Shown here one piece after another: positions 42,421-51,191 of a DNA stretch of 64,000 bases. The stretch is from Actinomycetota bacterium. GTDB lineage: Bacteria > Actinomycetota > Actinomycetes > Propionibacteriales > Propionibacteriaceae. A program made the translations under genes and the position numbers. The stretch lies in contig JAIUOR010000012.1 in the NCBI GenBank assembly GCA_020161795.1, forward strand, positions 1 through 64,000. The letters run 5' to 3'. How positions within the stretch are numbered: position 1 is the first letter of the stretch; every line of letters begins with the position of its first letter. The notes beneath the pieces are model-generated. The model had not been told where the DNA came from and did not search any database. It saw nothing but the letters and a program-made list of their open reading frames with translations.

Positions 42421-42580
42421 TACCCCACCTCGGCGGCGTGGGTGGAGTGCTGCACCGGCCTACGCAACCCGCGCAGGCCGGAACTCGGAGGGTCGCTGGA
42501 GGGCGCCATGCCTGTCGCGAGCGCAGGGCCCGACATGGCCGCTCGGGCAGTGGCCGTGCGGCCAGGAGACGGCGGCGAGG

Positions 42581-43381
42581 CTAGAGCGAGGTCGTCATCC
42601 CACCGTCGACGTAGATGTTCTGCCCGGTGACGAAGTCGGCACCGGGCGAGCACAGGAACAGCAGCGCCGCGGCCAACTCGTCCACCTCCCCCCAGCGACG
42701 CGCCGGGGTGCGTCCCTCCACCCAGGCGTTGAACTCCGGATCGGAGGTCAACGCCGTGTTGAGCTCGGTTCTGAAGTAGCCCGGCGAGATCATGTTCACC
42801 TGGATGTTGAACTGGGCGAGGTCGGTCGCCATCGAGCGGGTGAGCATGACGACGCCACCCTTCGAGGCGCCGTACGGCGACACCGTGGCGCGCGCCAGGG
42901 AGGAGGTCACCGAACCGATGTTGACGATCTTGCCCGAGCCCCGCTCCGCCATCCGGCGCGCGATCGGCTGCGACACGTAGAACACCGAGGAGAGGTTCGT
43001 GGCGATCACCGCGTCCCAATCCGAACGATCGAGCTCGGTGAAGAGCCCCCGGCGCTGGATTCCGGCGTTGTTCACCAGGATGTCGGGCACGCCCCATTCG
43101 GCCATCAGGCGCGCCAGGCTGCCGTCGACCGCCTCCGGGTCGGTCACGTCGAAGGCCGTGGCGTGCGCTGCAACCCCGAACTCGCCGGCGACGGCGGCGG
43201 CCTGCTGCTCGGCGCGCGAGAGGCTGGAACCCGATCCGTGGACGATCACGTCGCATCCGGCACCGGCCAGCGCGCGAGCGTACGAGTTCCCCAGCCCGCG
43301 GACGGATCCGGTGACCAGCGCCAGCCTTCCGGTCAGGTCGAACCGCTGCGTCCCGGTCGGGCTCCCTGGCGCTGAGGTCAT
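42581..43381 (-). CDS. SDR family oxidoreductase, gluconate 5-dehydrogenase-like
   Basis: A 266-residue short-chain dehydrogenase. FDLTGRLALVTGSVRGLGNSYA is the NAD(P)-loop region, LVNNAGI the structural motif, and SPYGASKGG the Tyr-Lys pair with Ser in NIGSVTS. The N-terminal pattern is like IdnO (gluconate 5-dehydrogenase) or 2-deoxygluconate 3-dehydrogenase. It is the last gene in a five-gene operon, 2 bp after the preceding dehydratase. With the IdnD-like enzyme upstream it suggests oxidation of an aldonic acid or keto-acid sugar. Confidence 0.82.
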   Translation of the reverse strand: MTSAPGSPTGTQRFDLTGRLALVTGSVRGLGNSYARALAGAGCDVIVHGSGSSLSRAEQQAAAVAGEFGVAAHATAFDVTDPEAVDGSLARLMAEWGVPDILVNNAGIQRRGLFTELDRSDWDAVIATNLSSVFYVSQPIARRMAERGSGKIVNIGSVTSSLARATVSPYGASKGGVVMLTRSMATDLAQFNIQVNMISPGYFRTELNTALTSDPEFNAWVEGRTPARRWGEVDELAAALLFLCSPGADFVTGQNIYVDGGMTTSL

Positions 43382-43383
43382 GG

Positions 43384-44517
43384 CTACTTGCTTCCTCCGG
43401 AGAAGGACGATCTCACCGATGCCGGGTCCACCCGGCACGCCTCCAGGGCGGCGGGGTCGAAGACGATTCCGTGTCCGGGCAGATCGGACGGCGTCGCGAC
43501 CCCGTTCGAGACGGCTATCGGTTCGGCCAGCAGGCCCAGCTCGCTGAAGCTGCCACCCACGACGTCCTCCAGCATGAAGGCGTTCGGGGCCCCGCACAGC
43601 AACTGCAACGACAGTTCCATCATGTAGTGCGGCGCGACCGGCTTGTTGAACGAGGCGGCCGTGGCGGCGACCCGTCTCCACTCGGTGATTCCTCCGATGA
43701 AGGCGACGTCAGCCTGCACGTAGTCCACGGCCCCGGCGGTCAGGAACTGGAGCACCTGACTCCGGCTGTGGAGGCTCTCCCCCAGCGCCAGCGGCGTACG
43801 CAGTTGCCGGCGCAGGCTCGCGTGCCCGGCGACGTCGTGATGCACCAGGGGCTCCTCGATCCAGCCCAACTTGAGCGAATCGAGATCGCCGGCCCGGGAG
43901 ATCGCCTCCGACAGCAGCCACTTCTGGTTCAGGTCGACGAACAGGCTTCTCGGCGGCAACATCGCGGTCGCAGCGCGCAGTCGTTCGAGATCCCGCTCGA
44001 AGTCGTCGTACCCGATCTTGATCTTGACGTGATCGAATCCCCTGGCCCGGTAGCCTTCGATGCGCTCGCACAGCGCCTCGACGGTGTCAGATGGGCTGAG
44101 CTTGATCTCGCTGATGTACGCCTTGACGCTGCTCCGGCTGCCGCCCAGCAGGCGGTGCAGCGGAACCCCGTAGAACTTGCCCATCAGATCCCAGATCGCC
44201 ACGTCGATCCCGGCGATCGCCATCGAGTTGACGCCGGCCCCCAGCCGGCGGGACTGGCGGTGCAGCCGCTCCCAGATCCTCTCGTGGTCAAGCGGATCCT
44301 CACCGATGACCAACCCGCTCAGGTAGTCGGCTATCAAGGCCTGGATGGCGGTTCCGCCCACGTCCACCGAGTAGGTGATGCCCACGCCCTCGTGCCGGCT
44401 GTCGGTGGTGATCCGGACGAGGACGAACTCGATCGCCTGAACCCGGTTCGTCGCGTCCTCCCACGGGGAAGCGGGGGCGATCCTGTGCAGGCTCGCCTCA
44501 ACGCCTGTGATCTTCAT
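43384..44517 (-). CDS. Mandelate racemase/muconate lactonizing enzyme-type sugar acid dehydratase
   Basis: A 377-residue enolase-superfamily enzyme, mandelate racemase subgroup. Residues fall on nearly the same numbers as in mandelate racemase: Lys165 and Lys167 (VKIKIG), metal ligands Asp195, Glu221, Glu247, and the His297-Asp270 dyad. The KxK plus His-Asp dyad is typical of acid sugar dehydratases and epimerases. As it sits with SDRs and an IdnD-like gene, an aldonate dehydratase is likely, giving a 2-keto-3-deoxy acid. It overlaps the ADH by 4 bp. Exact substrate unknown. Confidence 0.82.
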   Translation of the reverse strand: MKITGVEASLHRIAPASPWEDATNRVQAIEFVLVRITTDSRHEGVGITYSVDVGGTAIQALIADYLSGLVIGEDPLDHERIWERLHRQSRRLGAGVNSMAIAGIDVAIWDLMGKFYGVPLHRLLGGSRSSVKAYISEIKLSPSDTVEALCERIEGYRARGFDHVKIKIGYDDFERDLERLRAATAMLPPRSLFVDLNQKWLLSEAISRAGDLDSLKLGWIEEPLVHHDVAGHASLRRQLRTPLALGESLHSRSQVLQFLTAGAVDYVQADVAFIGGITEWRRVAATAASFNKPVAPHYMMELSLQLLCGAPNAFMLEDVVGGSFSELGLLAEPIAVSNGVATPSDLPGHGIVFDPAALEACRVDPASVRSSFSGGSK

Positions 44518-45575
44518 GCTGGCAACCCGCTCACGTTCACGACGACCTTGCTGGAGACCGCGGGGTCACCGGCGATGCCGAGCGCCTCGCGCACCTGATC
44601 CAGCCGAAACGCGTGGGTGATGATCCCGTCCGCCTCGGCCCGCCGGCGCAGGACTTCCAGCGCCTCGTCGATCTCGATGTCAAACCGCTGCGAGCCGAAC
44701 AGCGTGATCTCCTTCGACACCAGCGGCGCCAGTTCCACCGACAGCGCACCCGGCGGCAGGATGCCCACCTGGACGACGGCACCGCCCGGCCTGGTGTACC
44801 TGATGCAGGCGCTCAGGGAGTTGGCGGCCCCGGCAGCCTCGATCGTGATGTCGAAGGAGTTCTCGTCCGGCATCACGTCCGATCCCAACTTGAACGCCGC
44901 CGTGGCTCCGCAACTGCGGGCCACCTGAAGGGCCTTGTCCTGCGGGTCGACCACGGCGATCTCCTTCACCCCCCGCTCTCTCAGCGCCAAGACGGTGAGA
45001 CATCCGATCGGGCCCGCCCCGCTGACCAGGACCTTGGCGCCGGGGAGGCGGCCACGCACCCGGTCGACACCGTGAAGCGCCACCGCGAGCGGTTCGGCCA
45101 GCGCCGCCCGCTTGAGGGAGAGACCTTCGGGAAGCGGACGAATCTGGATCGCCTTGACGGAGATCGTCTCGGTGAGCGCGCCCTGCGTATGCGGCGTGGT
45201 CGACGCGCTACCGAGGTAGCTGCCGCCGCGCCAGAGATTCAGGCCGCCGCCGTCCACCGCTCCCCGGGGTGGGGCGGGGTCCGCGGGATGCACCGCGACG
45301 TCCTCGCCGACCTCGATCCCCTCGACTCCAGCGCCGATCTCCCGCACCCGTCCGGACAGTTCGTGCCCGAGGACGAGCGGCTCGGTGATCGAGAAGATCC
45401 CGTTGCGGCCCGCCCGGTAGTAGTGGACATCCGAACCACAGAGCCCGACGTAGGCGACATCCACGAGCACCCGGCCCGGGGCGACCGTCGGCCGCTCCCG
45501 CGGCACGACCTCGATGGCCTCGGGGCCGGTCAGCACGGCCGCGGCCATTGGATCACGCACCTGTTCCCCGGTCAC
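44514..45575 (-). CDS. Zinc-dependent alcohol dehydrogenase, L-idonate 5-dehydrogenase-like
   Basis: A 353-residue medium-chain dehydrogenase. Catalytic Zn ligand Cys and the region GLCGSDVHYYRAGRNG, LGHELSGRV, and Rossmann loop VSGAGPIGCL; the structural zinc Cys cluster is reduced (one NPADPAPP-like stretch in its place), so only the catalytic zinc seems present. Motif order is closest to L-idonate 5-dehydrogenase/sorbitol dehydrogenase. GTG start overlaps the upstream SDR stop in GTGA. It would oxidise a polyol or aldonic acid to a keto form. Confidence 0.82.
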   Translation of the reverse strand: MTGEQVRDPMAAAVLTGPEAIEVVPRERPTVAPGRVLVDVAYVGLCGSDVHYYRAGRNGIFSITEPLVLGHELSGRVREIGAGVEGIEVGEDVAVHPADPAPPRGAVDGGGLNLWRGGSYLGSASTTPHTQGALTETISVKAIQIRPLPEGLSLKRAALAEPLAVALHGVDRVRGRLPGAKVLVSGAGPIGCLTVLALRERGVKEIAVVDPQDKALQVARSCGATAAFKLGSDVMPDENSFDITIEAAGAANSLSACIRYTRPGGAVVQVGILPPGALSVELAPLVSKEITLFGSQRFDIEIDEALEVLRRRAEADGIITHAFRLDQVREALGIAGDPAVSSKVVVNVSGLPA

Positions 45576-46366
45576 ACGGCCACCTCGCTCTGGGCGAAGG
45601 TGACCGGGCCGTGGTAGTAGGAATCCCGCAGATAGATCCCGTTCAGCACGTTGCTGACCACGATCTCGTTGATGCAGACGTGGGCGGGCAGTGACGCGAT
45701 GACCGAGATCATGTTCGCCACGTCGCCGGGACGCAGCATCGCGGCCAGTTCCTCGGCGCTCGGAGGGCTCGGGCGGGTGGTCATGATCTCGGTCGCGACT
45801 TCGGCCGGGATGACCAGGGTGGCGCTGATCCCGGAGCGTCCCTCCTGGTCGTTGATCGACTCCACGACTCCTGACAGCGCCTGCTTGCTTCCGGAGTACG
45901 CGGCGCCCGCGACCGACATGAACCGCCAGCCGGCCCAGGATCCGAGAACCACGATCCGGCCCGCCCGGGCTGCTCGCATCCCCGGCAGGACGGCGGCCAC
46001 TGCCTCGACCACCGACAACATGTTGACCTCGACCGTGCGCCGGACGGCCGCGGGGTCGAGGTCGTCCCACCACCTGCTCGGGACGTTGGTCCCGGCCGAG
46101 TGCAACAGCAGGGACACGTCACCGCACTGGTCGGCGATCAGTCGGTGGGCGCGCGCGACGTCGCCGGGCAGGCTCGCGTCCACCGGGACCGTGATCGCCT
46201 GACCACCCTCCGCCGTGATCTGCGCCAGGGTGTCGCCCAACTCCGCCTCGCGGCGTCCCGACAGCGCGACCGTCCAGCCGTCCCGGGCCAGCCGCAGCGC
46301 GGAAGCGTGCCCGATCCCGCTGCTCGCCCCGATCACCCACGCGAGTCTTCCTGGCACACCCATCAA
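45572..46366 (-). CDS. SDR family oxidoreductase
   Basis: A 264-residue short-chain dehydrogenase. Rossmann loop GASSGIG; NNAG motif altered to HSAGTN; active site SWAGW...YSGSKQAL with the Tyr-Lys pair. It belongs with the dehydrogenases of the sugar-acid operon and overlaps the next gene by 4 bp; 46 bp separate it from the SDR upstream. Substrate unknown. Confidence 0.78.
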   Translation of the reverse strand: MMGVPGRLAWVIGASSGIGHASALRLARDGWTVALSGRREAELGDTLAQITAEGGQAITVPVDASLPGDVARAHRLIADQCGDVSLLLHSAGTNVPSRWWDDLDPAAVRRTVEVNMLSVVEAVAAVLPGMRAARAGRIVVLGSWAGWRFMSVAGAAYSGSKQALSGVVESINDQEGRSGISATLVIPAEVATEIMTTRPSPPSAEELAAMLRPGDVANMISVIASLPAHVCINEIVVSNVLNGIYLRDSYYHGPVTFAQSEVAV

Positions 46367-46412
46367 CCGACCGCTTCCATCAACAGATCCTCCGTCGCAC
46401 CGCAGACCCGCG

Positions 46413-47255
46413 TCAGCGGGGCATGTACATTCCGCCGTCCACGCCGATCACCTGTCCGGTGAGATGCCCGGCGGTCACCTCCGAGGCCAGGAAGACGATC
46501 GCCGCCGCCGTATCCTCGGCCGCGCCGAACTTGCCCAGGACGGTCGCGTCGAGCAACCCGGCCTGCGGGCCGCCGGGCGCCGGCACCAGAGCCGGTCCGC
46601 CATTGTCGCGGTCGGGGCCGGGGAGCCAGCCGACCTCGCCCTGCTCGGGGCGCAGCCACAGGCTGGAGTTGCCGGCGTCGCTCACCCTGCGGGGCGGGGT
46701 CGGGCCCGGCGCCACGACATTGATCCGGATGCCGTCGGGCCCGTACTGCTTGGCCATGCACTGGCTGAAGACGATCTGCGCCGCCTTGGTGCCCGCGTAC
46801 ACCGGCTCCAGGGGGTCCGGACGCCGGCCCATCACGCTGCTGACCGTGATGATGGTGCCCGACTTCTGGGCCTTCATGATCGGCAGCATGATGTGGAACC
46901 AGTTCAGGGTCGAGACATAGTTGCTCTGGATGACTTCCTGCCACTCCTGGCGGTCGACCTCGAGGAAGTCGCCGGGAGAGTCCCACCCCATGCTGCCGAC
47001 GAAGATGTCGATTCCACCGTGGAGTTCGAGCACCTCCTTCGCCATTCGCTCGAGATCTTCGTACTTCGTCGCGTCCGCGGTGATCACGTGGCTCTGTCCG
47101 CCGGCCTCGGCGGCCACCCGCTCGCAGTCGACCCGATTGCGGGCGACGATCACGACGTTGGCGCCTTCCCGCGCGAGGGCGAGCACCGTCGCCCTACCGA
47201 TGTTCGAGCTCCCGCCGACCACGACGGCCGTCTTGTTGGCAAGCCCAAGGTCCAT
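46413..47255 (-). CDS. SDR family oxidoreductase with insertion before the C-terminus
   Basis: A 280-residue short-chain dehydrogenase. Loop VVVGGSSNIGRAT starts it; the NNAG element reads VGSMGWD; the Tyr-Lys pair is YAGTKAAQ; VVAPGPTPPRRVSDAG follows, then a 40-residue Gly/Pro-rich segment (EVGWLPGPDRDNGGPALVPAP) unusual in the family, before the ASEVTAGHLTGQVIGVDGG end. First gene of the operon; its promoter has an overlapping GntR-type operator. The insertion could shape the substrate site. Substrate unknown. Confidence 0.75.
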   Translation of the reverse strand: MDLGLANKTAVVVGGSSNIGRATVLALAREGANVVIVARNRVDCERVAAEAGGQSHVITADATKYEDLERMAKEVLELHGGIDIFVGSMGWDSPGDFLEVDRQEWQEVIQSNYVSTLNWFHIMLPIMKAQKSGTIITVSSVMGRRPDPLEPVYAGTKAAQIVFSQCMAKQYGPDGIRINVVAPGPTPPRRVSDAGNSSLWLRPEQGEVGWLPGPDRDNGGPALVPAPGGPQAGLLDATVLGKFGAAEDTAAAIVFLASEVTAGHLTGQVIGVDGGMYMPR

Positions 47256-47370
47256 GCTTCATCGCCTCTCTCGTCGGCTACCCGGCGACGACCTACCCGG
47301 CGCCGGGCATCCACTAGTGGTGTGAACGGTCGATCCGACGCGCCTTCGTCAGGGTCGGACACCGTTGCCA

Positions 47371-47405
47371 CCTATATGATTCCATGAAATCCAATAGGAT
47401 GTCAA
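47371..47405 (-). promoter_or_regulatory. Promoter with GntR-type operator upstream of the SDR operon
   Basis: TTGACA on the minus strand (47405-47400) is a consensus -35. Over the spacer and -10 zone (AATCAT or TATAGG) lies GATTCCATGAAATC (47378-47391), an inverted GATT-N6-AATC. CTATAT precedes GATT. The same motif recurs at 53911 before the ABC operon, so a common regulator, probably the GntR encoded between the two, is likely. Confidence 0.6.
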
Positions 47406-47482
47406 CGATTCACGTATTGCGTCGGCGAAGCGGAGATCCTCCACCGACCCCTTGAAGTGGAGCGGCGCAGAAGGCTCCGGGT

Positions 47483-48181
47483 TCAGCCGGACGGAGTCGC
47501 CGCCGTATCCCGCACGGCGCCTTTCCTGAAGGCGGCGGCTGCCCGCTCGAAGGAGTTGCGGATGTGCTCCTCGGCCACGGCGGCCGCCGCGGCCGGGTCG
47601 CAATCCTCGATGGCCTTGGCCATCGCACGGTGCTCGCCGATCGTGAGGAAGACATCGGTCGCCGTGTACTCCAGGCGGAAGATATGCAGGTGGCAGTGGC
47701 TCTGCTCGTAGGCGTTGACGATGAACGCGTTCTCCGTGGCGGCCACCACGGACTCGTGGAACCTCATGTCGTGAGCGAACGCCTTCTCCCTGGCGAGGTC
47801 GGCGCCCGAGCCGACCAGTGCCTCGAACGCGGCGATCTCGGAGCTCAGGAAGGCTCCTGGATTGGAGAGCCGCTGAACCGCCGCGCATCGCGCCGCCCAC
47901 GGCTCGATCAACAGCCGGAACTCGTAGAGCTGCTTCAGTTCCGAGAAGTCGAGCACCGGGCTGGCGACGGCCCCCCGTCCCGAGGTCCAGACCACCAGGT
48001 TGTCACCCTCGAGCCGTCCGATGGCCTCCCGGACCGGAGTGGCCGAGACACCGAGTTCCCGGGCCAGAGCGTCGATGGTGAGCCGTTCTCCCGGCGGTAT
48101 CCGGCCCTCCATCAACCAGCCACGCAGGGTCTCGTACACATCGGCGGTGGCGGATTTGGAACCACTTCCTGATGCTCTCAT
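47483..48181 (-). CDS. GntR family regulator (FadR/FCD subfamily)
   Basis: A 232-residue repressor with an N-terminal winged HTH (ERLTIDALARELGVSATPVREAIGRLEG, residues 32-60) and a C-terminal all-helical FCD effector domain (DMRFHESVVAATEN and the later HRAMAKAIED His residues that bind metal in this fold). ATG at 48181 has GGAG. It is located between the SMP-30 gene and the SDR operon, and the GATT-N6-AATC sites ahead of both transporter and SDR operons fit the FadR-type dimer. The ligand is presumably a sugar acid of the pathway. Confidence 0.88.
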   Translation of the reverse strand: MRASGSGSKSATADVYETLRGWLMEGRIPPGERLTIDALARELGVSATPVREAIGRLEGDNLVVWTSGRGAVASPVLDFSELKQLYEFRLLIEPWAARCAAVQRLSNPGAFLSSEIAAFEALVGSGADLAREKAFAHDMRFHESVVAATENAFIVNAYEQSHCHLHIFRLEYTATDVFLTIGEHRAMAKAIEDCDPAAAAAVAEEHIRNSFERAAAAFRKGAVRDTAATPSG

Positions 48182-48300
48182 CTCAACTCCACATCGTCGT
48201 ATAGCCGCGGAGGGTGCAGCGGCGAACATCCTGGACTCCCCGCCGGGATCAGCAGGATGCTATCGAACACCCTTCCGTCGCGAAGCCGTTCCGGCATCGG

Positions 48301-49191
48301 TCAGGTACGGGTGAAAGACAGCGGAGATTCGGGCAATCCGGTCACGCCGACGTCGACCAGGAAGACCGACCCCGCCAGCGACTCCCCCGTTGCATCGTCC
48401 TCCGGGCTCCGCGCGGACGTGATGGCCAGCACATCCAGGTCCGGCCCGGCGAACATGCAGCTCGTCGGCCTGCGGATCGGCAGCAGCAACTCGAGCACCG
48501 GCGTGCCGTCCGGGGCGTACCGCACCACCTTCGCCCCGTCCCACTTGGCACTCCAGACGTAGCCTTCCGAATCCACCGTCAGCCCGTCGGGAGTGTAGTC
48601 GGCAGGGTCGCGGCTGAAGCGGGACGAGCCATCGAGTCGGCCGGTCTCGGGAGGGTCGGTGAACGCGGTGATGGTCCGCGCCGGCGAGTCGGTGTAGTAC
48701 ATCCTGCGGCCGTCCGGGCTCCAACCCAGGCCGTTCGATGTCGTCACGCCGCCGAGCACCTCCTCGAGCGTGCTGCCGTCGAATCGGTACAACGACGCCG
48801 ACGGCGCCATCCCGTCCTCGCGGATCGTCCCGAACCAGAGCCTTCCCGCCCGGTCCGACTTCCCGTCGTTGAGGCGGTGGCCGTCCGGGACAGCGGGCCC
48901 CAGGCTCGCCGACGAGAAGGAACCCTCTCGCGGGGAGAACCAGTGAAGGCCGTCGGCCAGCCCGGCGATCCACCAGTCCGGCCCGCCGGGCACCACGAAC
49001 CCGATGTCACTCGGTGTATCCCAGTGCTGGTACGCGCTGCCGTCGATGCGGCACCTGCGTATCTTCCGGCCCCAGATGTCGACCCAGATGAGGAACTGGT
49101 CGGCCCGGCTCCACCAGGGTCCCTCGCCGAGAATGTCCCGCTCCGGCACGGGGATGATCCGATAGTCCGCCTTCACTTGCGACGTTGACAC
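48301..49191 (-). CDS. SMP-30/gluconolactonase family protein
   Basis: A 296-residue six-bladed beta-propeller hydrolase. Metal ligands are Glu in DILGEGPWW, Asn in VTTSNGLGW, and Asp in YTPDGLTVD, the full SMP-30 set, with the LNDGKSDRAGRLWFGT block. It opens sugar 1,5- or 1,4-lactones to the aldonic acid. Encoded in the ABC operon, 12 bp after the last permease, which suggests a lactone is formed from, or is part of, the imported sugar. Confidence 0.87.
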   Translation of the reverse strand: MSTSQVKADYRIIPVPERDILGEGPWWSRADQFLIWVDIWGRKIRRCRIDGSAYQHWDTPSDIGFVVPGGPDWWIAGLADGLHWFSPREGSFSSASLGPAVPDGHRLNDGKSDRAGRLWFGTIREDGMAPSASLYRFDGSTLEEVLGGVTTSNGLGWSPDGRRMYYTDSPARTITAFTDPPETGRLDGSSRFSRDPADYTPDGLTVDSEGYVWSAKWDGAKVVRYAPDGTPVLELLLPIRRPTSCMFAGPDLDVLAITSARSPEDDATGESLAGSVFLVDVGVTGLPESPLSFTRT

Positions 49192-49203
49192 CCCGGGCCT
49201 CCT

Positions 49204-50163
49204 TCACGCCACCGCGACGGACATCGAGCGCCCGCGGCTGGAGAGAAGAACGGCGAAGAACAGGACGATTCCGTTCAACACCATCTGAATGCTCTGGGAG
49301 ACGTTCATCGCCGCCAGGACGCCGTTCAGAATCACGGTGACGAGCACGCCGCCCATGGCGCCGACGTAGCGGCCACGCCCGCCGAGCAGCGAGACCCCGC
49401 CGATGGCCGCGGCCGACACCGTCGCCATCTGGTAGGTGTCTCCCATGCCCAGGTAGAGCTGACCCAGGCGGCCGGCGAAGAGCACCCCGGCGAGCGCGGC
49501 CAGCAGCCCGGACAGGCAATAGGCGGTGACGGTGATCCGTTTTACCCGGATGCCGGAGTACCGGGCGGCCTCGATGCTGCTGCCGGTCGAGTAGATCTCG
49601 CGCCCGAACCGGCTACGGCTCAGCAGCACCGACGCCACCACCGCGATCGCCAGCCAGATGATCAGCAGGATGGAGATGCCGCCGACGGTCTCGGTCGCGA
49701 TGAACCCGATCAGGGGCGGCGCCGCTCCGCCCGGCGTCCCTCCGGAAAGGCCCACCAGGAGGCCTTGGAAGATGACGTTCGAGCCGATGGTCATGATGAC
49801 CGGGGACACCCCTACGTAGGCGACGCCGATGCCGTTGAACAGGCCCATCAGCACGCCGGCACCCAGCACCAGCGGGAGCGCCCAGGCCAGCGCGAGGTCA
49901 CTGCCGTTGGTCAACGCCGCCAGCAGGAACGCGGCATTGGTGAAGATCCACGGGATCGACAGATCCAATCCGCCGGTCAGCATCACGATCGTCTGCCCGA
50001 GTGCGACCAGGCCGAGGATGGCCGCCTGCGCCGACAGGATCTTGAGGTTGTTGATGCCGGCATACCCGGGGCGCATCAGCGAGACGAAGACGAACATGCC
50101 GATCGCCACGAGGTAGACGACCACCACCGAGGAGTAGCGGGCCCACAATCTTGACAGACTCAT
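49204..50163 (-). CDS. Ribose-type ABC transporter permease (RbsC-like), 2
   Basis: A 319-residue permease of the CUT2 family with about 10 helices. The GLDLSIPWIFTNAAF region is the family's TLTGGIDLSV-type motif in helix 3; YSTGSSIEAARYSGI is the loop for ATPase coupling. ATG overlaps the preceding permease stop in ATGA. The operon has two permease genes, so the channel may be a heterodimer. Confidence 0.88.
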   Translation of the reverse strand: MSLSRLWARYSSVVVVYLVAIGMFVFVSLMRPGYAGINNLKILSAQAAILGLVALGQTIVMLTGGLDLSIPWIFTNAAFLLAALTNGSDLALAWALPLVLGAGVLMGLFNGIGVAYVGVSPVIMTIGSNVIFQGLLVGLSGGTPGGAAPPLIGFIATETVGGISILLIIWLAIAVVASVLLSRSRFGREIYSTGSSIEAARYSGIRVKRITVTAYCLSGLLAALAGVLFAGRLGQLYLGMGDTYQMATVSAAAIGGVSLLGGRGRYVGAMGGVLVTVILNGVLAAMNVSQSIQMVLNGIVLFFAVLLSSRGRSMSVAVA

Positions 50164-51191
50164 AGCGATCCCCTCGCTCGACGCCTCAGGGAGGCATAGG
50201 CACTCACTGCGACCGCGAGGATCAGCAGAACCCCCTGCACCAGCGAGGACCAGTAGGAAGACACCCGCATGAAGACGAGCAGGTCGGCGATGCCGCGGAG
50301 GATCAGCGCGCCGACGATCGTGCCCACGACGCCGCCGTATCCCCCGCCGATGGCCGTACCACCGATGACCGCCGCAGCGATCGAGAGCATGATGAAGCTC
50401 TGGCCGGCGGTCGGCGAGCCGGAGGCGACCTGCGCGGTTCGGTAGATCCCCGCCAGCGCGGCGAAGCCTCCCGACACCCCGTAGGCCAGCACCGTGGTGA
50501 CCGAGACGTTGACGCCGTTCAGCCGGGCTGCACGGGCATCGCTGCCGACCGCGAACAGGGCCAGCCCACTGTCGGTCTCCCGGAACCAGAACCAGCCCAG
50601 GATCAGCAAGACGGTGAGGATCAGGGAGAGCGGCACGCCGCCGAACCGGGCCAGCAGGGTATTGGTGAAGTCCGGGCTCACCTCGCCACCGTCGATCTTC
50701 AGCACCAGCAGCGCTATCCCACCGCAGACCAAACCCGTCGCCAGCGTCACGATGAAGGGCTGCATACCGGTGCGGACGATCGCCCAGCCATTGAAGCAAC
50801 CCACCGCGACCCCGACCAGCAGGCAGCCGATGGACACCGCGACGATGCCCAGGGGCGAGTCACCGGCATGCACCGCCGCCAGGCTGTTGGTCAGGCTGAT
50901 GACCCCGCCCACCGAGAGATCGAAGCCGCCGGCGAGCAGGGGGAAGGTCTGGCCGATGCCGACGAGGATGAGGGAGAACGCCGATTCCGACGAGTTGGCG
51001 AGCCAACTGGGCCGCAATGTCACCGGGTTGACGATTCCCATCAGCGCAATGAGCACGAAGAGAATCACGTAGGGGACGGCAGCGATCCAGTGGGCCTGGA
51101 TCCATTGCCTCAGCGAGCCGGCGAGCGATGCTCCTGCGAGCCGGCCGGGCCGGTCCGCGTCCGGGCGAAGGTCCTGACTATTGTTCGACAT
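50160..51191 (-). CDS. Ribose-type ABC transporter permease (RbsC-like), 1
   Basis: A 343-residue CUT2 permease. LLAGGFDLSVGGVISLTNSLAA is the helix-3 motif; FAVGSDARAARLNGVNV is the coupling-loop block. The ATG at 51191 overlaps the end of the ATPase gene by 14 bp. Partner of the permease that follows with a 4-bp overlap. Confidence 0.88.
   Translation of the reverse strand: MSNNSQDLRPDADRPGRLAGASLAGSLRQWIQAHWIAAVPYVILFVLIALMGIVNPVTLRPSWLANSSESAFSLILVGIGQTFPLLAGGFDLSVGGVISLTNSLAAVHAGDSPLGIVAVSIGCLLVGVAVGCFNGWAIVRTGMQPFIVTLATGLVCGGIALLVLKIDGGEVSPDFTNTLLARFGGVPLSLILTVLLILGWFWFRETDSGLALFAVGSDARAARLNGVNVSVTTVLAYGVSGGFAALAGIYRTAQVASGSPTAGQSFIMLSIAAAVIGGTAIGGGYGGVVGTIVGALILRGIADLLVFMRVSSYWSSLVQGVLLILAVAVSAYASLRRRARGSL

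Noticed and set aside
44514-46073. ADH fused to an upstream 165-residue Arg/Gly-rich segment
   Set aside because: That segment is the antisense-like second frame of the SDR gene; GTG at 45575 with GTGA overlap is the natural start.
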